Shown: positions 11,050 to 22,300 of the stretch, one piece after another
How positions within the stretch are numbered: position 1 is the stretch's first letter
Layout: each line of letters opens with the position of its first letter
Source of the DNA: Sternotherus odoratus
Taxonomy: Eukaryota > Chordata > Testudines > Kinosternidae
NCBI GenBank assembly: GCA_032164245.1
Contig: JAVMKO010000002.1
Coordinates: 58,623,840 to 58,687,839, forward strand
Length of the DNA stretch: 64,000 nt
Reading direction: 5' to 3'
Translations under genes and position numbers: made by a program
Notes under the pieces: model-generated
What the model was told of the DNA's origin: nothing
The model's database searches: none
The model's input: the letters and a program-made list of their open reading frames with translations, nothing else

Positions 11050-11217
11050 ATGGCGCTGGTCACCTCGCCCACCGAGCTGGAGTGCCTGGCCAAGCCGCTG
11101 TTCTGCCGCAAGGGGGTGCTGCTCCAGAAGGTGATCCACGTGGTCAAGAGCCACAAAGTCACCACGCGCTTGTTCAAGCAGCCCACGTTCTGCAGCCACT
11201 GCACCGACCTCATCCGG
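11050..11217 (+). pseudogene. PRKCG-like: Captured exon 1 of a conventional protein kinase C (PRKCG-like)
   Basis: An ATG in good initiation context (gggccATGg, 11050) opens 56 codons that end at a splice donor GTGAGA (11217). The peptide holds [18 protein letters not shown] and [13 protein letters not shown]. These are the N-terminus and first half of the C1A diacylglycerol-binding domain of conventional PKCs; PLFCRKG is what I recall of the gamma isoform. The C1 zinc signature H-X12-C-X2-C is intact. In the cell the domain tethers the kinase to diacylglycerol in membranes. The exon lies wholly between the TIRs of a hAT-like element, and no downstream kinase exon follows, so it is a transposon-carried fragment. 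Several normally aromatic or small residues differ (HKV, TTR, LIR), which suggests relaxed constraint. Isoform assignment is from memory. Confidence 0.75.
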
Positions 11218-11480
11218 TGAGACCCCCTGGGCCCTAGAGCCCCCCAGACTGCCCAGAGCCCCCTAGAGCCCCCCCAGAGCCCCCAACCACCCCCCAGCGC
11301 CCCTCAGCCCACGTTCTGCAGCCACTGCACCGACCTCATCCGTTGAGACCCCCTGGGCCCTAGAGCCCCCCCAGACTGCCCAGAGCCCCCCTAGAGCCTC
11401 CCCCCAGAGCCCCCAACCACCCCCCCAGCGCCCCTCAGCCCAGGTTTTGCAGCCACTGCACTGACTTCATCTGGTGAGAC
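11182..11480 (+). repeat. Tandem triplication of the captured exon's 3' edge and intron start
   Basis: Units begin at 11182, 11308 and 11439 (periods 126 and 131 bp). Each contains the FCSHCTD-coding end of the exon, the donor region, and a C-rich intron start (ccccctgggccctagagccc). The donor is GGTGAGA in unit 1, broken to GTTGAGA in unit 2, and GGTGAGA in unit 3. Unit 3 codes for DFIW, the residues expected of PKC, where unit 1 has DLIR. Confidence 0.85.
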
Positions 11481-11554
11481 CCCACCCTGTCCCGTTTTTG
11501 CCATCCCAATGTCCCGCTTTTGTCTCAAGTAAATATGGTCAGCCTACCTAAAGA

Positions 11555-13026
11555 GCCTTAGGTGAGACTGATACAGTGTATAGGCCTTAGAGGGAAGAGT
11601 GTCACCCACCATCAGGGACTACAGGTCTCAAACCCAGGGCCATAGGGCTTTTAGGAGCTCCAACCTGCCACCAAGTGTGCCCAGCTAATAGTTGTCAGGA
11701 CTAGAAGCTGACCTCCAATGGTGTCCTGATTGGTTCCCTGCTGGTGTTTCAACAGAGTATAGGAACACAAAGTTGTCCATGCAGCTGGGTTTTCCTTGCC
11801 TAGGGCTGTTTCCCTTGTTCCACCTACCTGAATTTGATCTCTTGGTATTCTGACCCTGTCTGCCCTCCGGCAGCCTCTGATTTTTTTGGTATGTGACTCA
11901 GCCTGGCTCCTGACTCCTGCTCTGTCCAATAGGCCTGATAGCCCATGTTCTGTTTGTGACACCCATTAAGAGCATCAAGGAGTTTGTTAGCTTATGTAAT
12001 GTCTGCTTAGCCTTTCCATTACAGAGACCATCTAAAACGAATTTCTACTGCAGACTGCAAAATGTATGTAACAGAATCCATTCACAGCAACATTCTCACT
12101 TAATTCCTTTCTAGATCTTATGGTTAAAATCCAGATTTTGGGGGGTAAATGAATGCATAGTTAAATTAAACTTCTGTTTTATTACATAGGTATTGCTTAA
12201 CAATGGACATTATTTAATTTTTAATCTTGTTTAAGAAAGTAATCAAACATATACCTAGGCTGGGACTTTGCATGCCAACTGCTTTATTATGGATATTTTG
12301 TTAACAATGGAAAGACTGATAGATCCCAAACCATGGAAAGGCACAGTGTAGCTCTATAATTCTGGCTTATTACACTGTTATTCATTTGAAGCCATTTAAG
12401 ACAGTACAGGGGAAAACTTATTCATTTGAATAATTTGAATAAAACAACTGTAAAATGCTTGGCTATGGGTGTTTCAGAGTAGGTGTCTCCACTCAGTTCC
12501 TTAAACATATGATGACGATTTAGGCATTTTAGCTGTATGTAAAAGGAAAATTCAACTTAGTGCAACTGGAGTAGGGTTAGAAATAGATTTGCATAACATG
12601 GACTAGATTCTGATCTCCATTACAACAGTACAAATCCTGCAGGATTATAGTAACATCAGGGGAGTTATTTGGGGTTTAGATTCTGAGACCAGCTTGTGGT
12701 TCAATAGCTTTGAAAAACTTCATTTCTTTGATAGGGGGCAGTTTATTTTTAAATAACTTCGCCGAGGAACAAATGAAAGAAGAAAATTACAGGCAGAAGG
12801 AGACGGGAACTGGTGTATCAGAACACAATTGGTTTACCTCAGATGTAGTGGGCCAGATCCCCAGCAGGTGTGGATTGACACTGCTCCATTGAAATCAGTC
12901 GGGCTAGTTTACATCAGATGAAGAGCTGGTCTCGTTTCTTTATTACTATGAAAACATGAGCTGAATCCTATTTTCCATTTGTCCTCTAGTCCTGTAAAAT
13001 GTAGCCATAATTATTTAACGGTGATG
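11555..13026. other. Intergenic DNA with faint foldback repeats
   Basis: No gene. Decayed motifs of the gattctgatct...gtgtaaat palindrome family occur near 12606-12690 and 12850-12935. Confidence 0.5.
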
Positions 13027-13034
13027 TTCATAAT

Positions 13035-13311
13035 CAGGGCTGGCTCCAGGCACCAGCACAGGAAGCACGTACCTGGGGCGCCACTCTGTAAAGAGTGGTA
13101 TTCCAATATTAAGCCAAGCTTGCCTGGGTAGGAGGGGCAAGAGGGGAAATGCAGTGTGCCTGGGGCAGGAGGCGGGGCCGGGGATTTGGGGAAGGGGTTC
13201 GAATGGGGCAGGGAAAGGGCAGAGTTCGGGGGGGGGGGAGATAGGGGGTGGGGAAAAAGGAGGGGCAGACATATTTTTGCTTGGGGCAGCAAAAAAGTGG
13301 AGCCAGCCCTG
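13035..13311. mobile_element. 277-bp hAT-type MITE
   Basis: Ends CAGGGCTGGCTCCA and TGGAGCCAGCCCTG form a perfect 14-bp TIR. Flanking octamers TTCATAAT (13027-13034) and TCAATAAT (13312-13319) match at six of eight, an eroded 8-bp TSD. The interior is GC-rich with G and C runs, and open frames over it are low-complexity artefacts. Confidence 0.75.
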
Positions 13312-13969
13312 TCAATAATGGTCTTGTATTTATTTTACTTGAGTGTAAGTATGCAGGCAGATATATCTAGAAATAATCTAAGCCTATGGTAGAGCCAGAG
13401 GGTATTGTGATTTAGACAAGTGACGAATACGTTACCTCTTTTGCTTCTATTTCTCTTTCTACTTCTATAGCACTGTTTTGTCCCTCTCTCTCGTCTTGCT
13501 TGCTTCCATTTTTTTGCATCTCTTCTCCACAACCCACCTCTGCTGCTTTCATTTCTGCGTCTTACAGCTCCGCTCACTCCACTGCTGTTGTTTTCAATTT
13601 TGTAGCTGCCGCTTCTGCTACTTACAGCTAATACAGCCTGACATAACTGCCACGTTAGTACAATATGTCAAATAAACAAAGCTGCTTGACTCTGACAAGT
13701 ACTAGTGGTTGACTGCTATTTCTGCTTTTGTCAGATACCGTTGTCCCAGTGGTTTGCTCGGTATGTATCAAACTGTAAAGGATTTTCAGAATGTCTTACT
13801 TTTCATTCTATTACAGTCAGTACATCAAAGTCTGTTCTCTCTTGCACCAGTGTAAATCTGGAGTTTATAGCAGTGTAAAATGGTGTAAACAAAAGCAGAA
13901 CCTGAACCAGCATTTTTTAAATATAGCCAGCTAGTTATGGATGGTCATAATATGAATTATGATAAATAA

Positions 13970-14085
13970 TTATGGTAATGCCTGGGAGCCCAAGTCATGG
14001 ACCAACCCCCTCTTGTGATAGATGCTGCACAAACCCAGACCAAGTCCCTGTCCCAAAAAGCTTGTATTAAAGTTCCACAGTTTTA
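13970..14085 (-). repeat. Ancient interspersed repeat (minus copy)
   Basis: Contains tgcctgggagcccaagtcatgg and gatgctgcacaaacccag in the reverse orientation to the copy at 53485-53580. A common sauropsid repeat whose name I do not know. Confidence 0.55.
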
Positions 14086-14160
14086 GTCCTTATCCATGTC
14101 ACAGGTTGAGCTGGCTCCTGGGCTATTTCTCGCCTGTCCCTAGTTTAACTCCCAGACTGT

Positions 14161-14369
14161 GGCTTGGTCTACATTAGGGGGAGGGTTCGGCCTAAAATAC
14201 ACAACTTTAGTGGCAGCAGTCGGCAGCGGGTTCCCCTGTTGACGCCAGCTTGCGCCTTTTGGTGAGCTGGAGCTCCGGAGGCTCGGGAGTGCCTTTGGCG
14301 ATCAATTTATCACGTCTTGATGAGACACAATAAATCGATCGTCAATAGATCAATCACTACCCGCCGATC
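14161..14369 (-). mobile_element. Foldback MITE fragment, same family as 45729-45985
   Basis: Reverse complement matches the element near 45.8 kb over the blocks gatcggcgggtag, ggcgcaagctgg and gtcaacagggg. One end shows the ggtctacatta type of terminus common to several elements here. The other end looks truncated. Confidence 0.55.
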
Positions 14370-16512
14370 AAAAGCTATTGTCTTCTGGGAGATATAAGGG
14401 AAGCCTGTGTGTAATATGAGTGAGAGATAGTCAAAGTAGTTATATAGAAGTGGTTATATGCTGAGAACAGGCTTTTTTTCAGCCAGGGGAAGGCATATTA
14501 AAGTATCTAGAAGTGGATTTTTCCATTAAGGTTGGAAAAAAAATTAGCATACAGAATGTAGTAATGGTGTTACAATATTAAGATCATTTTCATTCTAGTA
14601 ATCATTAAGCAAGGACTTACTGAGACTGTAATCCAATCTGTGAGGCCACAGACTGCACAAGTAGCCTAATATAAACCTATTTACTTAATCTGCACACAGT
14701 GAGTCCAATGGATATGAAGTATGAATAGCAGTGTATATTACATGTAGTTTGTCTTTATCTGATACTGGTTCTTTAAGATTAAAAAGTACTTTGACTATTT
14801 CTTGTATTTTAAGATGGCGTGTTGACTTTATCAAGGCAAACCATTTGTATTTCATTTTGTTGCTAAGACATACCATTTAGAAAAGGAAAAATTACAGCTG
14901 AAACTTTTATAGTTTGATATCATAGCCATGCAGTCATTGAGTTGTTAGTAATTTTGTATAAAAAGCTAGAGAATTTGCTGTGGTTACTGAAGGATTGTAT
15001 GACAATAATGTCCTTGGTCCAAAATCAATTGAAATAAAAGAAAAAAGTCCCGTTGACCTGGTGGGCATTGACGAGCTCTTAAAGACCTTTTGGTTCTATC
15101 TTCGAGCCATTATCATATTCTGTAGCTACACTTCATCCAATCCAAAACAATTGCAGCTCTCCAAAGCAGCCCTTACATTACAGTATGTGTATTTTGAATG
15201 TTTTAGCCATAGAAGAGTACCCTTCAATCCTGTCAGTTAACAAGACTCTACTAGTCACATTGGACCTAATCAATGCCTGTTGAAGTCAATGGTAAAACTC
15301 CCATGCACTTATGAGTAGAGATGGGTGAATAATTGATTTTCAGTTCAACCAAAAAAACAGAGCAGATACTTGGGTTGGCTCTGAAAATGTGTGGAATTTG
15401 TCAGCAAAATCTGATCATCTATGTAACCTTTGGCCTAGTGATTGGGGGACTTGCCTGCATTTGGGCAACCCAAATTTGAATCCCTGCCCTATAACGAGGA
15501 CTTGAACTCCAATTTTCCCTCCATCCAAGTGAGCATCCTAGCCACCAGGCTGTAGGCTATTCTGCTCTCACTCTTTCTGTCAAAACTGTTCCATTTTGTA
15601 TAAATATGTAAGCATCCACTGCAAGAGAGAGAGCATGTGTGAGAGAATAAGTAAACTATCTGCCTGGAAACATTTTATCCAGCTCTACTTTTGAGGCTTG
15701 AGTGTCCTATATATCCTTATTTCTAGAGAAGGGTTTGAGTCAAAACCTTAGAGATTAACTTGAAAGAAGTTCATGTCTGGAACTGAATGTTGTGGCTCAC
15801 TACCATCCATATTCAGAATTAATTGCCTTTCTGTGACAGTATCTGTACTCATGTTCCCCTTAGTTGTACAGGAATTGGTTTGCTTGAAATTGCAATTCCA
15901 AGCTTCTGGGGTGCAATTCTCTCTCAAATATACCTGCGGAGTGTCTATTGAAGTCAGTGGTTTACCTGCATATCCCAGGCCAGCTATAAGCCACTTGTCT
16001 TATAAAAAGGACTACTTGAAATAATAAGATTAGAGCTCTGAGGAACACTTGACTGAAGACCTGAATGCAATTAAAATCTTTCTCTGAATGCAATCTGTTC
16101 ATGAACCAGCAATGGTTGATTCATATTTTTGTGTGAACAACTTTTTCTCAGAGATGGATAATTAACTTTTTTTGCTCTCAGGAAGTATTCACAAACACTT
16201 TGTGGCAACTGCTCGTTGGTGTATTTTGAGTTCCAAAAGAGTTAACTGCCATAGTTATCAGATGGGAATTCACATGGCATTTCTCCTGTACCTGGATTGG
16301 CTAAATTTACTTCTTTTGTGATCAGGAAAGTGAGCAGAGGCCATTATAACTTGGCTTTTGGGGGAGAGAGTAGGTTCTCTCACCTACTTTTGACCGACAT
16401 TTTATCCTTATTTCTTATGATAATTTGTCATGCAAACAAATTACTGTTGTGCACAGAGGGAGGTTTTTTTCCTTTTGGCAAAGTGCCAAAATATGTATTT
16501 CATTTTGCAGTG
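14370..16512. other. Intergenic DNA with one tRNA-like foldback
   Basis: No gene seen. The 86-codon open frame near 14980 has no recognisable domain. A diverged tRNA-like foldback lies at 15431-15560. Confidence 0.5.
15431..15560. repeat. tRNA-like foldback repeat, diverged copy
   Basis: Left tggcctagtgattggggga and a B-box-like atttgaatccctg are followed by a right arm (agtgagcatcctagccaccagg) complementary to the left. Same family as 6522-6800 and 62936-63055. Confidence 0.45.
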
Positions 16513-16658
16513 TAGTTGTAGCTGTGTTGGCCCAGGATATTAGAGAAAGAAGGGAGGTTAGATAACTTGGAAAGACCCGAAGAAGAGCTCAAAAGCTTGT
16601 CTCTCTCACCAACAGAAGTTGGTCCAATAAAAGATATTACCGCACCCACTTTGTCTCC
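16513..16658. repeat. PLE-type foldback remnant
   Basis: The left part (gttgtagctgtgttggcccaggatattag) is inverted relative to the right part, which ends in accaacagaagttggtccaataaaagatatta. The layout is like the PLE foldbacks at 33469 and 41112: an inverted end copy, then the end itself. The centre cgaagaagagctcaaaagctt retains a deleted hammerhead-like core. No clear TSD. Confidence 0.45.
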
Positions 16659-17079
16659 TTATTTTGCAGGATATTTGCTCCACACAGCAAAGGGCCCTAC
16701 ATGAGACTCTATCCAGAAATGCAGCCAGCAGGCTCTGCTTGTCTGAAATAACTTTAAAGTATTTATTCTGTTAGCTAGGGGAAACTGGATAAGCCTTCTG
16801 GTAATAATTTTGTCAGTGTCAAGTCTCAGTGCAGCTGCATTAGGATTTCCCTTTCCCCAGAGTGTGTTTTTTGTCATTGTTGGTTTTGTTGGAGGCAAGG
16901 TAAAAAAGAGAAAACATAACACATTTTGATCAAAACTTGGTTTTTGGCAAAATTTACTCCTATTAACCTGTGATTCTCCCTTCCCCCTCCAACAAATAAA
17001 AGTGTAGTGTGATCAAAGTACTGCCTTTTTCATGGGCTATATTACTTTTCCCATAGGAGTGGGCCAGAAGAGTAGGAAA

Positions 17080-17650
17080 ACTCCATGAACTTCACCTTGC
17101 AAAAGTTCCTGGCTGGCAGGAAGAGCAGCAGGACCAGTGGAAGGTCCGTGTGGGCAGGCTGAAGCCCAGGGGGACTGAGCACAGAGCCCGGCCAGGCCAT
17201 TGAGGGTATTGAGATGGACCCTGCTGGTCTGGTTGAACACTGAGCCCAGGGAGGCCTGCTGAAACACTACCAACTGTGGTTACCGAGATGGGCCCCAGCT
17301 GGGTGGTTGAAGAAGGCAGTGCCTCTGGGACAAGCCTTAGAGCTATGGCTCCATACAGGTCCGAGATAAGAACTTGGACTGTATACCCCAGAAGGAGAGA
17401 TAGTGTATGTGGCTCGGCCAAAGGGCCAAGTCACTGAAGAAAACCATCAGCTGGGGGGGTGCTTGCAAGAGGTGGGTGCCACCCTGATATAAGAACTTAA
17501 ATCAAAAGCAGGCTCATACCCGAACAAAGAGGGCTGCCCATAAGAGGTGGGTGCCACCCTAAAAATGGCTGTGATTACAGGTACATCACCCCCCCAAATG
17601 GGGATGCTCATGTGAGGTGGGTGCTGACCCTATTACAGGTAGAGAATAGT
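17080..17650. repeat. GC-richer segment with triple 17-bp direct repeat
   Basis: The motif gaggtgggtgccaccct occurs at 17469-17485 and 17544-17560, with a diverged third copy at 17614-17631 (gaggtgggtgctgaccct). The segment stands out from its AT-rich surroundings and may be an LTR or provirus fragment, but I see no defining ends or coding domain. Confidence 0.3.
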
Positions 17651-17659
17651 GTGGCCTGG

Positions 17660-18765
17660 ATCAAACATATGTCATAGATGAAAAACAATAACGGTGTGAA
17701 TTGGTATAATACATTTATTTCTCGCAAACTGACTTCCATGTAAAGGATAGGTTAAGAGACAAAATATTGAGGTGTTATTTTGGGCTGATGGAACAAATCT
17801 GAGATATGCTAATTAAGCATATAACTGGACCAATAGTGCAAAGATTATTCAAACATAATAATCCAGAGGAAACATCCAGACTACAACTCATCCATTCTGT
17901 GGGAAATTCCATGTTTTCAAAATTTGTTTCCGTTTCAAATTGGAATGAATTGAAATTCAAAATTTCCTACAAACACAAATTTCAGATCAGGTCACTCATA
18001 ATTTTTTTCAGTTTTTACCAGTTGCAATTTTATTTCTATTTTTATTATTTTAATCACTGTATTTGTTTTAGTTATATAATTTAAAATATAGAAAAATAAA
18101 TTATCAAAATAGCTCATTCTATTAGCACCTTATTGAATCACCATTTCACTTTTTAAATGAAATTTTGTCAAAATTATTATGTTCCAGTGGAATATGTCCC
18201 ATTCCATGAATCCGCATTTCTGATTGAAAAAAATATTCTTTTAGAATTTTTTTTATCAGCTCTATTTGAGATAGATTTTTTTCTTACCTGTTTTATCAAT
18301 GCTGTTATCTTTGTTGGATTATAATTTTTATATTGTCCACCAGGATTGGATTTGTTGAGATAATCCATGCAGAACTGACTAAATATGCAATCTACTATTG
18401 ATTGGATCATACCATGATTATTCTAAAAGAGCCTTGTTGTATTAATTTAGATGGAATAAATGGGTCAAAGGTGTTATAACACAGTCACTATCCAACATTA
18501 AACAGTTCTAAACACAGTTTGGGATTTGGTATGCAGAAACCTCAGCCTCCTTTGTATCATGGGAGAAATACCTTCTACAAATCCTTTTAACCCTTTATTA
18601 AAGATAAAAAAGAAGGAAAAGCTGTTAAAATATTACATTCTTTCATTCTCTTGTTTCCTTTCCTTTAGCTGAAAGAGTTTTTTTAGAAGGAATCCCATCC
18701 CCCTTGTTTGACTGTCTTAGATGGTATCAAAGATGGTAATAACTCCAAAAGAGAAGAAGTTAGTT
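17660..18765. other. AT-rich non-coding DNA
   Basis: No supported gene. Words such as gaaattcaaaatttc occur near 17940-17970 and again near 20750-20900 and 23350-23470, possibly one decayed palindromic repeat. Confidence 0.5.
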
Positions 18766-19220
18766 GTGGTGGGCTGGAGTTACTGTTTGTGACTGTTCAG
18801 TCACATAAACCCCCTTGGAACTGTCACCTGATGTGCTGAGACTACCTCTGAGCCCATTTTCTCTGCCAGTTTGGGCCTCCAAAACCCTGCCTTGTCAAGC
18901 CAGACACACCAGTTGGTTCCAACACAGACCCAGGGTCTGAAACACTTGCCACAAAACTGCAGACTTAACTGAAAACCACTTAAGAAGTGCTCCTGTCTCC
19001 AGCACCCAGACATCCAGCTCCTAATGGGATCCAAACCCCAAATGAATCTGTTTTTACTCTGTCTAAAGATTGTACAGGGTAAACTCATCAATTGTCTGCC
19101 CTCTATAACACTGTTAGCGAGAGATGCCCAGCTGTTTGCTCTCCCAGGTATTAATTATTTACTCGGGGTTAATTAATAAGCAAAAGTGATTTTATTAAGC
19201 ATAAAAATAAGGATTTAAGT
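18766..19220. mobile_element. Partial LTR-like segment
   Basis: The tract acccccttggaactgtcac and the end segment attactcggggttaattaataagcaaaagtgattttatta, in pieces, are familiar from turtle LTRs. It is cut on the right by a hAT-like terminus at 19221. No TSD or second LTR is visible and the orientation is uncertain. Confidence 0.35.
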
Positions 19221-19330
19221 CCGTGTTTCCCAAACTTTAACAACCCGTGAACCCCTTTCACTAAATGTCAAGTCTCATGAACCCCCTCCTAAAAATGAAT
19301 ATTTCCAGGGACTTTCTCCCTTACCTCAGC
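19221..19330. mobile_element. hAT-type element left end (fragment)
   Basis: ccgtgtttcccaaactt followed by gtgaacccctttcac is a typical hAT/Charlie-like terminus (CAGTGTTTCCCAAAC with one change). The matching right end was not found within the next few kb. Confidence 0.4.
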
Positions 19331-22300
19331 ATAAGTTATAAAAGCAGTGATCTTGGAAATATAAAATTTCTTTATATGACATGGTTATTGCATACTATTT
19401 ATTAATTATTCTTTTTCATTGCAGTATTTTATTACATTCTGAAAATGGCAATCCTCTTCAAGAACTCACTTTTGTAGCTTGTATTACTTTTGATTAAGCC
19501 TGTTATAAGACAAAGGCTCTTATCAGAGGTGCTAGTATAAAAAAGAGGTGTGGGCATCCTATGCACCTGTTTATAACATTCTTCAAAGAAAGCAACCTGA
19601 CATTTTTTCCATCAACATTTGTTATTAGAGATTATTGCAACATCTTATGAACTATCATATATTTTTTACAGTTGATCTTACAGTTAGGGAAAATTTGTCA
19701 GCTCAAATATCACACCTTCCCTATCTTACAGGAACTATTTTGAAATCTCTTAATGCTGACTGGTTCAAATAAGGGACAGGTGAATTTAATCACCTAATGA
19801 TGAAATCACCAAATGTATGCCCAGATGATATGTGCTTTTGAGTATCGGAGATGGCGTAATGGAGTTTTCCCCAGTTTGTAATTACTTTATGAGAACCAAA
19901 CTGAGTGATTAAAAAGTCAAAGAAGCAGTCTATGGCTTATTTGTCTTGGATTTATTTTCTCATTGTACCTGTCCTAAACTCTATGGGGCAGATCTTCAAC
20001 TGATGAAAGCATCCTAGCTCCATTGATTTTAATGGAGCTGTGACACATTTCAGTGGCTGAGGATCTGCCCCATTAACTTACAAGGAATGATGCATTCATT
20101 TTTGGTTGGATTTGTATCAATATAATGAAAACATGAGGTGATCATGAACAGTCATGCTGACAAGCAGGGACTAATTTATTTTTATTCTCTGTCCCTTTCC
20201 TCCTACAGTACTGAGTGAGAAGCCATCTAAACAGTCTTTTTTTTCCTCTGGAGGTGGGGCTAGATTAATAATGGGAGGAAAATACTACTGCCATGAGTAG
20301 TGTCACTGAAGGCAATGCGTTAAAACTCACAGTAGAAGATGCTCTGTTTACAAGATGGGGGCCATTATTGCATGTCTTTATGTAACATGAATACTGTATG
20401 AATACGTCATGTATGGTACTCATACAGCAAGCCCCACTACAGAATCTTTTTGGCATATGTTTGAATGTTATCCCTCCACCTTTAGCAGAATTTTCATACC
20501 CCCACTTTCAGTGCTCTGATGGCTGTGAGCTCTTTAGGATTTTTTTTTAATAATGAAGAATTATCCCCTGACTCAGAGCACTAGTGGCTTCATTAAGTTC
20601 TGAATCAGCCACTGAGAAACATTTGACAGTGGTCCACTCTCTGTAACTCGTAGCTACAGATCAGGGAGTTTGTCTAGGTTATGTCTGAGAGATAATGTCA
20701 GAATCCAGTCATTTTTAGAAATTAATATATTGATCTTAAAGCTGAATTGATCTGAAATGACATGGTTTGGTTCAGTTCAATAAATGAAAATGTTTCTATT
20801 TGGGTCAGTTCTCAAACTAAATATTTTTCATTTTTCCTGATGCAAAAATTACAAATCTGGCAAAATTCATTTTTTTCCATGGAAAACTCTGGTAATGTAG
20901 AAACTGAATTTTCTGTTAATAATAACTTCAAACTACACTTGAAGTATTATAAGAGTAAAAAAAAATGAACAATTGAATATGCATTATAGGTTAGACTGAT
21001 CAAGATTAGTTTGAATGAAAACAAATGAAAAACACTGGTATACTCTAAATCAAGTGAGAGGTATAGTAGTAAAGGCTATAAAACCTCTCATTTAATTTCC
21101 CTAGTGTGAAGATTAAGCCAAGGATACCTTGCTGAATCAAACTGTGCGTGTGAAGTAAAATTTATTACAAGATGGAGGCTTAGAAATTTATAAGAGTGTT
21201 TTTCACTGGCTCGGACTTATCTCATTAACAAATAGGCACTTGATATCTAACTCACTAACCTTGATGCATACTTGGAGAAAATTCCTGATATACTCCTCCT
21301 GCCCTCAGCATGTCTCCTACACAGGGCTTGCAAAGAGTCCTCGGAAGACAACTTTAAAGTTGCCTGTCTCCGTTTCTGCTGGAGGGGGAATCTTTTCTCA
21401 ACTGGAACTGAGGCTTTCAGAGATGTGTGGGGTTTTTTTTTAACACTATTCTTTTTACTCCATGTAAGAGATGGGAGAAGGGGGTAGAAACCTCACCCAA
21501 AATGTACATGAAAAACTGAATGCAGATCATTCTGAATGGTTTGCAACATTGACGTCTTTGGAGGACAAGTGACAAATGATCTCTGTCATTTTCTCCCACT
21601 CCAAGTCCACAACTCTAATCATTCTTAATGCAAAACATTGTGTGCTTTCTGAGCCCATATGGGTGCCTTTGTGAATTATACCTCATTAGAACCTACTGAC
21701 TGGCAGGGTAAATCAGTAGTAATACACCATTGTTACATATGTCAGTGATGTCCAGCCTGAGGGCTCTACATTGTGGCCCTCCAGGGTGTCTGGGCTAAAA
21801 TGAAAATGTTTGTTTGATTATGAACAGAAAATGTTTCCGAAGTCCTGCCCTGTGATTTGTAAATCTATCTGCATCAAGTCCATTGCAGTGGGAAGGAGGC
21901 TGAGGGCACTGCTTCCCACTGTAGCTCCTGGAGCAGCTCAGGTGTGAGCCAGGGGCACGCTGACCTCTTCCTGTCCTTTCCCTTCTATATCGTCTCAGCA
22001 GCCCCTCTGCCGGGTGCATCACAGAACAGAATAATGTTGACTGCTCCGTGGCCTGCTTCATTATGAGGCTGTGGGGCACTTCAGTGAGCGCAGAACAGGA
22101 ACTTCCTAGGGAATAGATCCCCTCCCTCACACAGCCACTCAGGACAGCGCAGGAGATGGGAAGGAGGAGAAAGTGATAACCAGTTACAGCTCCTTGATTC
22201 TCTGCCCCAGTGCAGATAACTATGTTCCAGGTTTCCTCCAACCTGACTCTCCCTCTGCAGTCCAGCCCTGGGGCACCATGTGACAGGGGTTCATTCCCTT

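Larger units (their letters stand above)
9647..11546 (+). mobile_element. 1.9-kb non-autonomous hAT-like element with captured exon
   Basis: The termini TAGGCTGACCATA (9647) and TATGGTCAGCCTA (ending 11546) are a perfect 13-bp inverted repeat. Both sides carry an identical 8-bp CCTAAAGA (9639-9646 and 11547-11554). An 8-bp TSD with short TIRs is characteristic of hAT transposons. There is no transposase, so it must have moved in trans. Between the ends are a 42-bp-arm palindrome, a second palindrome with arms of about 180 bp, a pyrimidine-rich minisatellite, a protein kinase C-like exon, and a tandem triplication of that exon's 3' edge. Only about 100-180 bp at each end look like ordinary transposon sequence (GTCCCGTTTT blocks). 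Confidence 0.85.

Noticed and set aside
10025..11134. 369-codon open frame, longest in the window, rich in Ser, Pro and Leu
   Set aside because: It runs across the GC palindrome and the 157-bp pyrimidine minisatellite. Lack of stops follows from strand composition, and mirrored long frames occur on the other strand. It also reads the captured exon in the wrong frame.
11182..11480. CRISPR-like or other regular repeat-spacer array
   Set aside because: Only three units of about 126-131 bp with homologous spacers in a vertebrate genome; this is a tandem duplication. No CRISPR array exists in the window.
14980..15240. 86-codon frame that looks less repetitive than most
   Set aside because: No recognisable domain, no splice context and no composition shift. 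A chance frame is sufficient in 64 kb.
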